Assembly: GCA_018241325.1 (NCBI GenBank)
Contig: JAFEEB010000015.1
Span: forward strand, 387 to 64,386
Length of the DNA: 64,000 nucleotides
Origin: Pseudomonadota bacterium
GTDB lineage: Bacteria; Pseudomonadota; Gammaproteobacteria; Burkholderiales; Burkholderiaceae_C
Direction of reading: 5' to 3'
Shown here: one piece after another, positions 9,201 to 16,170 of the stretch
Layout: each line of letters starts with the position of its first letter
How positions within the stretch are numbered: the stretch's first letter is position 1
The notes under the pieces: generated by a model
Database searches by the model: none
What the model was told of the DNA's origin: nothing
What the model saw: only the letters and a program-made list of their open reading frames with translations
Program-made: the position numbers and the translations under genes

Positions 9201-9488
9201 ATTTGCCCGCGTGCGCGTGAGTTGGCCTCGACGTTCGTCGTGCGTGGCTTGTCCTTTATTGCTGGCGTAGTAGCACGAATGGTCATGGACATGGACCTCA
9301 CGTCGGATGGCGACCCTGAGGCTTCTCAGGTTGTGCAGAGCCTCGCTGCGGCGGTCCGTCGGGGCTTTGATTCACCCGAGAAGCTCGCATTCGCCAACGG
9401 CCATCCGCAAGTGTTGGGTCGGGTGGAACTGCACCGTCTGTACGCGGCGGAAAGGTCAGAGGATGACCTGGGTTTCGAGGACGACTAA
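6258..9488 (+). CDS. hamB: Hachiman helicase HamB (SF2 DEAD/DEAH-box)
   Basis: A 1076-aa superfamily 2 helicase, the second half of the Hachiman pair. Motif I is LPTGAGKT (about residues 321-328), motif Ia APTHALAEQV, motif II VFDECH (residues 418-423, a DECH variant), motif III LFLSAM, and motif VI NAAARAGRAG (Arg733 and Arg736). About 300 residues precede the helicase core and about 300 follow it, without motifs I recognise; the C-terminal part is helical. The start is GTG at 6258, overlapping hamA. Known Hachiman helicases sense phage or damaged DNA and release the HamA nuclease; that role here is inferred. Codon use is more AT-tolerant than in flanking housekeeping genes, fitting horizontal acquisition. 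Confidence 0.85.
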   Translation: MFDVQTAELLEAAPAVPGLNPAQLPQLLTRHYAQLVARRLRGSQWDDDEGTDWPLERVADVYEIMATVSDDPEVRRPAAFVAGTAQQILARESELTAPEGNPMAAVGRDQVSATLSAALLFFIAEQYADAYEAGGLINTGTGSAEVRRLALHVRDLVCGRVEAILGRSSRPGGARPTREGRIEERAFNRLAATLADGIEHLARYVLSEPVDGPIGHRRQAQRNFKQVLQLSGNETSWKGLAGVLRTSYPGPAQLAALLLAASGGLADASLTRLPPPTGSDEDFWKGWLRFRAQSNPYVWQNHREAIAEDFHQVGRNAVLVLPTGAGKTTVSTLKIASTLASGKKVIFLAPTHALAEQVTDDLQGLFPADRFGMQVSGEFDSLLLEGSALQNIEVMTPEQCLAMLSYSPDSFCDVGLLVFDECHLLSPQTHKIGRALDGMLCLLEFCTQAPDADLLFLSAMLKNAQEFGAWITSLTGRDCAVVELLWKPSRQARGVVVYRRSDISTVEAASQAIQLAMDEDAEEPAAGLRAAARRALTAQPFVVWGLRHNWAAVPDARVLTALSNDTFALSGRLSNGGVVALPNANETAARIAVAAAGTGAKSIIFVNTKPVSVSTARDIAKQLALDVVLNEREAALWSTIQTELGHAKHSVFGNGAFGAVPHNAAMLRIERMLSEQLYKRSDGAMAIVATPTLAQGLNLPAQIAVLAGDKRAAEEGNGREDLQAHELLNAAARAGRAGHLANGVVLLVPEPLVTFRNAALDDSRLLAKLSSVLPEDDRCVTITDPLERILDRIAEGETEDTEVRYTVNRLATLAGVDGDPSQMDALMARSFGAYKAGQRRQEDAYLEKVLGLWTEVQEAAEAEWESVVVGLASKTGLPLDLLERLRNKLEAAAEDLPTSVVGWVHFIFGWLQEDVAARDHLLAGVREAALKATGAATTSKLKKSTLVAIEPAVMAWLHGEPLNAIERILKGDPDAKAPTKAICPRARELASTFVVRGLSFIAGVVARMVMDMDLTSDGDPEASQVVQSLAAAVRRGFDSPEKLAFANGHPQVLGRVELHRLYAAERSEDDLGFEDD

Positions 9489-9858
9489 TGAGGCGACAGG
9501 GGGAAGCTTCTTGTCGTAGGGTGTTTCAGCAGAGTCCCGACCTAGGCCCTTTGCTGTCCTTGATTAGGACTCCTCTGCGCAGGGAGGAAAAATAGGGTCA
9601 GCGGCCAAATCGGGGTCATGCCTTGTCTGTGATGCAGACCGGACTTAGAGCAAGCCATTGTTGGCTCTTCGCCTTCATTTGCTTTGAGGATGTTTGGCAA
9701 TCGAAAGCCAGGCACCGCTATCGCCGCCTGACTGCGGGCCATGGCATAGGGGGTGCCGGCTTGAGGGGCAACTTGCATTTCACAGTCGTGGAGGTGAATG
9801 ACAGAAGTGCGGCGACTAGTCCGGCACGACGTGTGTCGGCCCAGGGCGCGTAGCGCCG
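9489..9858. other. Intergenic debris between hamB and an IS remnant
   Basis: About 370 bp without a convincing gene on either strand. It contains GGGTCAGCGGCCAAATCGGGGTCA (9595-9618) in which GGGTCA is repeated; such GGTCA-rich stretches occur at ends of some insertion sequences, but no transposase frame accompanies it. Together with the IS fragment to its right, the stretch looks like the scar of one or more mobile-element events. Confidence 0.35.
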
Positions 9859-9945
9859 TCAGATTCTCAGGATGGTCGAGCTGGTGCGTTTGCCGAGCTT
9901 GATGTAGAGCTCAACGGCTCGGATTCGGTCTTCGTAGGAATACAT
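9859..9945 (-). pseudogene. IS3-family transposase OrfA, N-terminal fragment
   Basis: Reading the minus strand from the ATG at 9945 gives 28 codons starting MYSYEDRIRAVELYIKLGKR, then a stop at 9859. From memory this is the start of the helix-turn-helix OrfA protein of an IS3-family element, where the frame normally continues with a TIRxLGYPT-like helix. Here it turns into TSSTILRI and ends, so about three quarters of orfA and all of orfB are missing. The fragment sits directly next to the truncated peptidase gene. Confidence 0.7.
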
Positions 9946-9993
9946 GAACTACCTTCTAGTAGTCCAAGTTTTCGTCCGCACCCCCAGTGGGTC
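9859..9993 (-). mobile_element. Remnant of an IS3-like insertion sequence, one end only
   Basis: The OrfA fragment plus its upstream leader. On the minus strand the leader begins at about 9993 with TGACCCACTGGGGGTGCGGA, consistent with an IS3-type terminal repeat that starts with TG. Protein-like sequence of the neighbouring U49 gene resumes immediately to the right of this point, which places the IS end there. No second end is visible on the left, so the element was cut off by deletion or rearrangement. Confidence 0.55.
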
Positions 9994-10494
9994 ACTTCTG
10001 CGTGGAAATCAACAGACAAGGCTTGCTTCGACCTAGCTTGCATGGCCGCTGCAGCCAGCTTCTTTCATGAACTGCGTCACGTTCAGTTCTTTGCGCAGGG
10101 AGATACACCGGCCGACGGACTGGAGGAAAAACGCCAATGCGACGTCTTCAGCCGGGAGTTCCTCACCGCGAAGGTCAGCGAATACTGCAACAGCAGCGGG
10201 GATGATCTGCTACAGACCAAGAGTAAGCGCATTGTCGCCTTGTCCTGCGCCGCATTTTCGATCGGAATGGCAGAGAGCAGGGGCATGGCGAATGCCGTCG
10301 CTGGAACTCACCCACCCGTCGCCGATCGCTTCAGGCATCTGGTGCTCAAAGCCCACGCCCCGGACGATGCGACTTGCTGGCACTATCTAGCATGCCTCCT
10401 TGTGGCGATACTGCGTAAGGAGCACCATCCCATTCGACTCTTTCAGGTCCTTGTGCGAGCAGCTAGTCGCGCTACTTTGATACGACTCGGATAA
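9994..10494 (+). pseudogene. Lit-like peptidase U49 family protein, 5' truncated
   Basis: The frame resembles the C-terminal half of Lit-type (peptidase U49) metalloproteases; E. coli Lit cleaves EF-Tu to abort T4 infection. Visible are the zinc motif FFHELRHVQF (HExxH), a downstream EEKRQCDVFSREFL (acidic third-ligand helix), THPPVADRF, and a helix CWHYLACLLVAIL, in the same order and spacing as in Lit as I remember it. An ATG at 10042 could start 150 aa, but similarity clearly begins before it (WKSTDKACFDLACMAAAASF), and the open frame runs back only into IS sequence without a usable start. I therefore call it a gene whose first half was lost at the IS junction. A shortened active protease from the ATG cannot be excluded. 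Confidence 0.65.
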
Positions 10495-10600
10495 CGTGCC
10501 GGGATGCTAGCCTTCAACGAATATGCAGGCACCACTACCTCTGCAACACCTTTACGTTTGGTCTCATAAGAAGTCCATGCGCCACAAACGGAGCTGAAAG

Positions 10601-11836
10601 ATGCGTCGCTGGGAAAAACGGCTTTCCGATGTAGCGCAACTTCTGCGCCAGTGCGCCGCCACCTACTTTGAACCGGATCGATTCCGCTTGAACTGCAATC
10701 AGTTCCTGACTACATCTAGGACGGTCAACTTCCTGATTCAAAAAGACAAGGCACTGATCCCTGACTTTAATGCATGGTACGCGGCGCATGTAATCGAACT
10801 ATGGGCCGGCGACAAGGTTATGGCTTGGGGAAGAGACTCGCGAAACCACATTGAGAAGGTCGGTGATCTTGACCTCGAAAGCGAGTTGGCTGTGACACTA
10901 ATCTTCACTCACGATGAAGACCAGGACATCTCCATCTTGTGTGGTCGTCATGAGCTCATTGGGGCTACTGTCCGGCACCTGCTAAGGTACGCCGAGAAAA
11001 ATTTGCCTACGGGCGTGTCAGACTCATCGGTACTGAGAATCCGCCGAAGGTGGGTTGCCAATACATTGCCCGGTAGAGAGTTGCTGGGTGCGCTGACTTA
11101 CATCTATGGGCGTCAGCGCGCCTTGGCGGTCTCACTCGCTTCCTACCTAGGACACTCGTTACCTTGTGAAATCCCGGAAGTCAACGACATCCGTGAAGTT
11201 CGTGAGCAAGAGCGTCAAGTCCGCTACGTAAAATTCAGGGATCGCAAGCCGTCTCGGATGGCAAACCATGTGGTACGCCGAATGCCGGACTACTCCCCTC
11301 CTCAATGGCTGCAAGAGCTAGCAGGAGAGCGCGACCCAAGCAAGGGACTTCCGGGGCTAAACGCTCAGCTTGAATTTCACGCCAAGATGGCCGAAGGTAC
11401 GTTTCAGCAGTTTGGGAACCACGTGCCAATGATGTGGATGTATGACGAGGCTGGCCAGCCTGTGGACTATGGAGGCATGATCCCAGATGACCAAGCAACG
11501 AAGTTCATTTATTGGCGTACCGTTGCTGATCGAGTGGAGTCTCTGCGTCCAGCAACACTGATTTGGGTATCGGAGATATGGATACGAGACCTGGCGCGCC
11601 GCTTTGAGTTGCCAATGCGCAAAATGCCCATTAAAGGTGAAGCCCTTCATGTCGTAGGCATCGATAGGAGCGGAGTTGTCAATACGATCTACTGGGACAT
11701 CCAGAGAGATTTGGCAAGCGCCAGGCCGCGCTTGGTTCGTCGGGAGCCGTCTCCTGAGACGCAGTACGGAGCGCCCTATTTCTTGCTGTCGGTAAAACGA
11801 GCATTCGCACGAATGCATCAAACAAAGGCATGCTGA
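10601..11836 (+). CDS. Unknown 411-aa protein with HEPN-like N-terminus, defence candidate
   Basis: No family name recognised. Residues 25-92 read like a HEPN-type helical domain: FLTTSRTVNFLIQ, then FNAWYAAHV, then WGRDSRNHIEKVGDL, where Arg78-x4-His83 fits the RxxxxH ribonuclease motif of HEPN proteins. Residues 125-250 are basic. Residues 270-300 contain LEFHAKMAEGTFQQFGNHVP, and a C-terminal module has TLIWVSEIWIRD and PIKGEALHVVGIDRSG. No membrane segment or signal peptide is seen. A GGAGCTGAAAG site supports the ATG. It stands alone, 106 bp after the broken U49 gene and close to Hachiman, so a role in phage defence or RNA cleavage is a guess from motif and position. Confidence 0.6.
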   Translation: MRRWEKRLSDVAQLLRQCAATYFEPDRFRLNCNQFLTTSRTVNFLIQKDKALIPDFNAWYAAHVIELWAGDKVMAWGRDSRNHIEKVGDLDLESELAVTLIFTHDEDQDISILCGRHELIGATVRHLLRYAEKNLPTGVSDSSVLRIRRRWVANTLPGRELLGALTYIYGRQRALAVSLASYLGHSLPCEIPEVNDIREVREQERQVRYVKFRDRKPSRMANHVVRRMPDYSPPQWLQELAGERDPSKGLPGLNAQLEFHAKMAEGTFQQFGNHVPMMWMYDEAGQPVDYGGMIPDDQATKFIYWRTVADRVESLRPATLIWVSEIWIRDLARRFELPMRKMPIKGEALHVVGIDRSGVVNTIYWDIQRDLASARPRLVRREPSPETQYGAPYFLLSVKRAFARMHQTKAC

Positions 11837-12294
11837 GACTTGACCCCTCACTGGCGGACAGCGCTCCTCACGTTAAACACTAGTGCGGGCTATTCATACC
11901 TACAACCGGTAGACATTGGGCGGGATCACCTATTCGCGAAAGGGCTGGGCGGCCCCTTCAGTTACCTGAAAATACTGCCAGCTACCGATGTTAGATACTT
12001 GAAACCGGCCCTTTAGTGAGGTTGGCGATATCTTCTGGATGACCGCTCCTGAAAGCAAAGCGTGATCTGGCGATAGGAGCGCGAATGGCGGCGAACGCTG
12101 CAATGCAGTCATAGAGTTCGACCAAACCACTCCCCATCGCGAGCCGAGGAGCCACGCCCAAATCGCGATCAATCTGGCTTGCGGCCACGCGCAACCGGCG
12201 CGCTTGCGGAAGCCAACCGGCCGCCGCACATCAACGCACGCCTGCGGAGCGCCGACAAGCTGCCTCGCGCTGCTTTGCTTCGGCCCTCAGCCCG
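11837..12294. other. Non-coding right edge of the accessory island
   Basis: About 460 bp between the HEPN-like gene and the metY stop codon. A minus-strand open frame (about 12229 to 11930) has a partly protein-like stretch RLAMGSGLVELYDCIAAFAA but no recognisable family or start signal, so it may be the decayed end of a lost gene. The composition returns to the GC-rich chromosomal type towards 12200. No attachment repeat matching the left side was spotted. Confidence 0.4.
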
Positions 12295-13584
12295 TCAAAC
12301 CTTCCCCAACGCCTGCTCCAAATCCGCCAGCAAATCGTCGATGTGCTCGATGCCGACCGACAGGCGCACCATGCCTTCGGACACGCCGGCCTTGGCCAGT
12401 TCTTCGGGGCTGAGCTGGCGGTGCGTGGTGCTGGCGGGGTGGCAGGCCAGGGACTTGGTGTCGCCGATGTTGACCAGACGCAAGAACAGGCCCAGCGCGT
12501 CCTGAAAGCGTCCGCCGGCGGCGCGGCCATCAGTGGCCTTGAGGGTGAAGCTGATGATGCCCGAGGCGCGCCCGCCCATCAGGCGCTTGACGATGGCGTG
12601 GTCGGGGTGCTCGGGCAGGCCGGCGTAGTTGACCGATGCCACCTTGGGGTGCTTTTGCAGATATTGGGCAATGGCCAGCGCGCTGGCGCAGGTGCGGTCC
12701 ATGCGCAGCGGCAGCGTCTGGATGCCCTGCAGCAGCAAGAAGGCGTTCATGGGGCTGATGGCGCCGCCCAGGTTGCGCAGCGGCACCACGCGCGCGCGGC
12801 CGATGTAGGCAGCGGCCCCCAGCGCCTCGGTATAGACCACGCCGTGGTAGCTGACGTCGGGCTCGTTCAGGCGCGCAAAGCGCTGCTTGTGCTGGGCCCA
12901 CGGGAACTTGCCCGAATCGACGATGACGCCGCCCATGCTGTTGCCGTGGCCGCCGATGTACTTGGTGGCCGCGTGCACCACGATGTCGGCGCCGTGCTCG
13001 AACGGGCGGCACAGGTAGGGGCTGGGCACGGTGTTGTCCACGATCAGCGGCACGCCGTGCTCATGCGCCACCTTGGCCAGCGCGGCCAGGTCGGTGGCGT
13101 TGCCCAGCGGGTTGCCGATGGATTCGCAAAACACCGCCTTGGTGCGCGCGTCGATCAGCTTGCCGAACGCGGCCGGGTCGCGATAGTCGGCAAAGCGCAC
13201 CTCGATGCCCATCTGCGGGAAGGTGTGCGCAAACAGGTTGTAGGTGCCGCCGTACAGCGTGGAGGTGGAAACGATGTTGTCGCCCGCCGCCGCGATGGTC
13301 TGGATGGCGTAATGGATCGCCGTCATGCCCGAGGCCAGCGCCAGCGCGCCCACGCCGCCTTCCAGCGCCGCCAGGCGTTGCTCGAGCACGGCGGTGGTGG
13401 GGTTCATGATGCGGGTGTAGATGTTGCCCGGCACCTTCAGGTCGAACAGGTCGGCGCCGTGCTGCGTGTCGTCGAAGGCGTAGGACACCGTTTGGTAGAT
13501 GGGCACGGCCACCGACTTGGTGGTGGGGTCGGGCGTGTAGCCGGCGTGCACGGACTGGGTTTCGAACTTCCACGAATCGGACAT
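12295..13584 (-). CDS. metY: O-acetylhomoserine aminocarboxypropyltransferase (sulfhydrylase)
   Basis: A 429-aa PLP enzyme of the Cys/Met metabolism family that makes homocysteine (or methionine) from O-acetylhomoserine and sulfide or methanethiol. The N-terminus TQSVHAGYTPDPTTKSVAVP and the YTRIMNPTTAVLEQRLAALE stretch are typical of the OAH sulfhydrylase branch. The PLP lysine is in the VVHAATKYIGGHGNSMGG segment, and SLACHPASTTHRQL and GIEHIDDLLADLEQAL form the C-terminal signature. Length matches the family. The start ATG is preceded by AAAGGAG. The gene stands alone between the accessory island and a repeat-containing spacer; no riboswitch is apparent upstream. Confidence 0.93.
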   Translation of the reverse strand: MSDSWKFETQSVHAGYTPDPTTKSVAVPIYQTVSYAFDDTQHGADLFDLKVPGNIYTRIMNPTTAVLEQRLAALEGGVGALALASGMTAIHYAIQTIAAAGDNIVSTSTLYGGTYNLFAHTFPQMGIEVRFADYRDPAAFGKLIDARTKAVFCESIGNPLGNATDLAALAKVAHEHGVPLIVDNTVPSPYLCRPFEHGADIVVHAATKYIGGHGNSMGGVIVDSGKFPWAQHKQRFARLNEPDVSYHGVVYTEALGAAAYIGRARVVPLRNLGGAISPMNAFLLLQGIQTLPLRMDRTCASALAIAQYLQKHPKVASVNYAGLPEHPDHAIVKRLMGGRASGIISFTLKATDGRAAGGRFQDALGLFLRLVNIGDTKSLACHPASTTHRQLSPEELAKAGVSEGMVRLSVGIEHIDDLLADLEQALGKV

Positions 13585-13945
13585 CGCAAACTCCTTTAAA
13601 TTGCTATTACATCAATAGCTGCCGGCGCTTGTTCCACGCCGGTGCTTTGGCAAAATGACCAAAAAACGAGCCGTGGACCCACCGCTGCTGCGTTTGGGGC
13701 ACGGGGCCGGCAAAGTCTATCCGCCTTGCGGCGCCGGCGTCATCTGGGCTCAGATGATTTGCGCATGAGCATATGGGATGGTGTCGGGCCTTGCCCGTGC
13801 GCATTTCATTCACGGGCGTCGCCGTGGCCTCGGCCCGCGAGCGCCTGGCGCCGCCGCGCGCAGCCGAATCATGCCCTGCGATCTAGAATGATTCATCGTC
13901 TGCCCGATCAAGCAGGCATGACCCATCCAACCGGAGAAGGTCCGC
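13585..13945. promoter_or_regulatory. Divergent spacer between metY and fba, with weak promoter
   Basis: A 361-bp intergenic region between two divergently transcribed genes. It holds a short-repeat copy near metY and, closer to the aldolase, a TAGAAT box (13884-13889) that could be a -10 element for fba; no good -35 box is seen. GGAGAAGGTCCGC precedes the fba ATG. An open frame running through the region into fba has no coding character. Confidence 0.35.
13600..13645 (+). repeat. Comamonadaceae-type short repeat, copy 2
   Basis: CATCAATAGCTGCCGGCGCTTG followed by GCCGGTGC, a close copy of the ATAGCTGCTTGCGC repeat, placed just upstream of the metY start. It can fold into a short GC-rich hairpin. 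Confidence 0.6.
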
Positions 13946-14833
13946 ATGAACGACGAGCAACTGCACATCATGGCGCACGGCAAGGGTTTCATTGCCGCGC
14001 TGGATCAGAGCGGCGGCAGCACGCCCAAGGCGCTCAAGGCCTACGGCGTGGACGAGTCCGCCTATGGTAACGACCAGCAGATATTCGACCTGGTCCATGC
14101 GATGCGCAGCCGCATCGTCACCGATCCGGCTTTCGACGGCCACCGCGTGTTGGCTGCCATCCTGTTTGAAGACACGATGGACCGCCGCATCGAAGGTCAA
14201 GACAGTGCCGACTACTTGTGGCACGCCAGGCACGTGGTGCCGATTCTGAAGGTGGACCAGGGCCTCGCGCCCCAGGCCGATGGCGTGCAACTGATGAAGC
14301 CCATGCCCGGGCTGGACGCCCTGCTGGCGCAAGCGCGCGCCAAGGGCATCTTCGGCACCAAGATGCGCTCGGTCGTTCAAGGTGCCGACCGCCGGGGAAT
14401 CGAGCAGGTCGTCGAGCAGCAATTCGCTTTCGGCAGCCGGATCCTGGCCGCCGGCTTCATGCCCATACTTGAGCCCGAGGTCAACATCGAGGCGCCGGAC
14501 AAGGCCCAGGCCGAAGCGCTGCTCAAGACGAGTCTCCAGGAGCACCTGGACAGCTTGCCCGAGGCGAGCCAGGTGATACTCAAGCTCAGCCTTCCCAGCG
14601 TCCCGGGGCTGTACGCGGATTTCGCGCAACACCCGCGGGTGCTGCGCGTGGCGGCGCTCTCGGGCGGCTACTCGCGTGACGAAGCGGTCCATTTGCTGGC
14701 GCAGAACAAGGGAATGATCGCCAGCTTCAGCCGCGCCCTCACCGAGGGGCTGTCGGTGCAGCAGAGCAATGTCGAGTTCCATCGACAGCTGGATCGGTCG
14801 ATTCAGTCCATCTACCAGGCGTCCATCGCCTGA
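13946..14833 (+). CDS. Class I fructose-bisphosphate aldolase
   Basis: A 295-aa class I (Schiff-base) aldolase of the bacterial type that splits fructose-1,6-bisphosphate into DHAP and glyceraldehyde-3-phosphate. The N-terminal KGFIAALDQSGGSTPKALK is the hallmark of this family. VVPILKVDQGL, GIFGTKMRSVV and MPILEPEVNIE follow in the expected order, and VILKLSLPSVPG is where the family carries its Schiff-base lysine. It starts from an ATG with a strong GGAG site and lies 34 bp before the glucanase gene in the same direction, so both are probably cotranscribed. It links the sugar-phosphate genes of this cluster to lower glycolysis. Confidence 0.93.
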   Translation: MNDEQLHIMAHGKGFIAALDQSGGSTPKALKAYGVDESAYGNDQQIFDLVHAMRSRIVTDPAFDGHRVLAAILFEDTMDRRIEGQDSADYLWHARHVVPILKVDQGLAPQADGVQLMKPMPGLDALLAQARAKGIFGTKMRSVVQGADRRGIEQVVEQQFAFGSRILAAGFMPILEPEVNIEAPDKAQAEALLKTSLQEHLDSLPEASQVILKLSLPSVPGLYADFAQHPRVLRVAALSGGYSRDEAVHLLAQNKGMIASFSRALTEGLSVQQSNVEFHRQLDRSIQSIYQASIA

Positions 14834-14867
14834 ACGAGCCGCCTTGCACACACCGTGCAGGCCCATC

Positions 14868-16160
14868 ATGAACGACTATTCCCCTCTGCTGGACAAGGTT
14901 CAGCACGACTCCTTTCATTTCTTCGAAGCCCACGTCAACCCGCGCAATGGGCTGGTGCGGGACTCGACACAGGAGCGCACACCCTGCAGCATCGCGGCCG
15001 TCGGTTTTGCCTTGACCTGCTACCCCGTTGCCGTGCGACGCGGCTGGATGACGCGGCCCGAGGCACTGGGCAAGACTCTGACCACCCTGCGCTTCTTTCA
15101 TGACGCCGAGCAATCGGCGGCACCCGACGCCACCGGCTATCGGGGGTTTTTTTATCACTTCCTGGACATGGGCACCGGCCGCCGTGCCTGGAATTGCGAG
15201 CTGTCCACCATCGATACCACCCTGCTGCTCGCCGGCATGCTGATGGCCGCGGTGTACTTCGACGGCGATGACGACCTCGAGCGCGAGGTGCGCCGTCTGG
15301 CCAACGCCATTTACGAGCGGATCGATTGGCGGTGGGCGCAAAACGGCGGCGCTGCGCTGACCCAGGGCTGGACACCGGAAGGCAGTTTTCTGCCATGGCG
15401 CTGGATTGGCTACAGCGAAGCGCTGATCCTGTACATGCTGGCGCTGGGCTCGCCCACCCATGCGGTCGAACAGTCGGCGTATGCCGAGTGGACCTCGGGC
15501 TACGCCTGGAAGCGCATCTACGATTTCGAGTACGTTTATGCTGGGCCGCTTTTCATCCACCAGTTCTCGCACATCTGGATCGACTTTCGCGGCATCTTCG
15601 ACGCCTACATGACCGCTCGGGACATCGACTACTTCGAAAACAGCCGCCGCGCCACCTGCGTGCACCGCGAATACGCGATTCGCAATCCGCACCACTGGGA
15701 AAATTATTGCGGCGACTGCTGGGGCCTGACCGCCAGCAATGGACCAGGCCCCGAAACCGGCCGCGTCATCAACGGGCGCCAGCGGGACTTCCTGGGCTAC
15801 TGCGCGCGCGGCGCGCCGTTCGGGCCAGACGACGGCACGGTCTCGCCGTGGGCGTCAATCGCATCGCTGCCCTTTGCCCCCGAGCTGGTTTTGCCCACCA
15901 TGGCGTCACTGGTGCAGCGCGTCCAGTCGCAGCACCACCTGTTTGGCTTCTACGGCTCCTTCAACCCCACCTACCACCGCAAGCCGGATGACATCGGGTG
16001 GACCTGCCCTTGGCACATCGCGATCAATCAGGGGCCCATCGTCGCCATGATCGAGAACCACCGCGATGATGCTGTCTGGGCGCTGATGCGCCGCTGCGAA
16101 CCCATCGTGCGCGGCCTGCATCGGGCAGGGTTCAAGGGTGGCTGGCTGGATCGGGTGTGA
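14868..16160 (+). CDS. GH144-type beta-1,2-glucanase (glucoamylase-like, PF10091)
   Basis: A 430-aa protein of the glycoamylase family (PF10091), which corresponds to the GH144 endo-beta-1,2-glucanases. Family landmarks are HQFSHIWIDFRGIFDAY, DYFENSRRATCVHREYAI, WENYCGDCWGLTASNGPGP, DGTVSPWASIASLPFAPELV and LFGFYGSFNPTY. There is no signal peptide, so it should act in the cytoplasm, unlike the exported enzymes of this family. The start is the ATG at 14868, which begins MNDYSPLLDKVQHDSFHFF, a normal family N-terminus; the frame is open upstream only inside fba. Its neighbours are a GH94 phosphorylase (convergent, 10 bp away) and, further on, the glucan synthase ndvB, which argues for beta-1,2-glucan rather than starch as substrate. 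Confidence 0.85.
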   Translation: MNDYSPLLDKVQHDSFHFFEAHVNPRNGLVRDSTQERTPCSIAAVGFALTCYPVAVRRGWMTRPEALGKTLTTLRFFHDAEQSAAPDATGYRGFFYHFLDMGTGRRAWNCELSTIDTTLLLAGMLMAAVYFDGDDDLEREVRRLANAIYERIDWRWAQNGGAALTQGWTPEGSFLPWRWIGYSEALILYMLALGSPTHAVEQSAYAEWTSGYAWKRIYDFEYVYAGPLFIHQFSHIWIDFRGIFDAYMTARDIDYFENSRRATCVHREYAIRNPHHWENYCGDCWGLTASNGPGPETGRVINGRQRDFLGYCARGAPFGPDDGTVSPWASIASLPFAPELVLPTMASLVQRVQSQHHLFGFYGSFNPTYHRKPDDIGWTCPWHIAINQGPIVAMIENHRDDAVWALMRRCEPIVRGLHRAGFKGGWLDRV

Positions 16161-16170
16161 CCCGCCTGGT

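Noticed and set aside
5438-9488. Alternative reading of the helicase pair as a DISARM or type I/III restriction remnant
   Set aside because: There is no methyltransferase, phospholipase D or specificity gene nearby; the small partner has DUF1837/HamA-like features.
9595-9618. GGTCA-rich sequence as the end of a second insertion sequence
   Set aside because: Suggestive only; no matching second end, no target duplication and no transposase frame were seen.
13642-14070. A 142-codon frame between metY and fba
   Set aside because: No ribosome-binding site, Arg-rich, and its second half is out of frame within the clearly coding fba gene.
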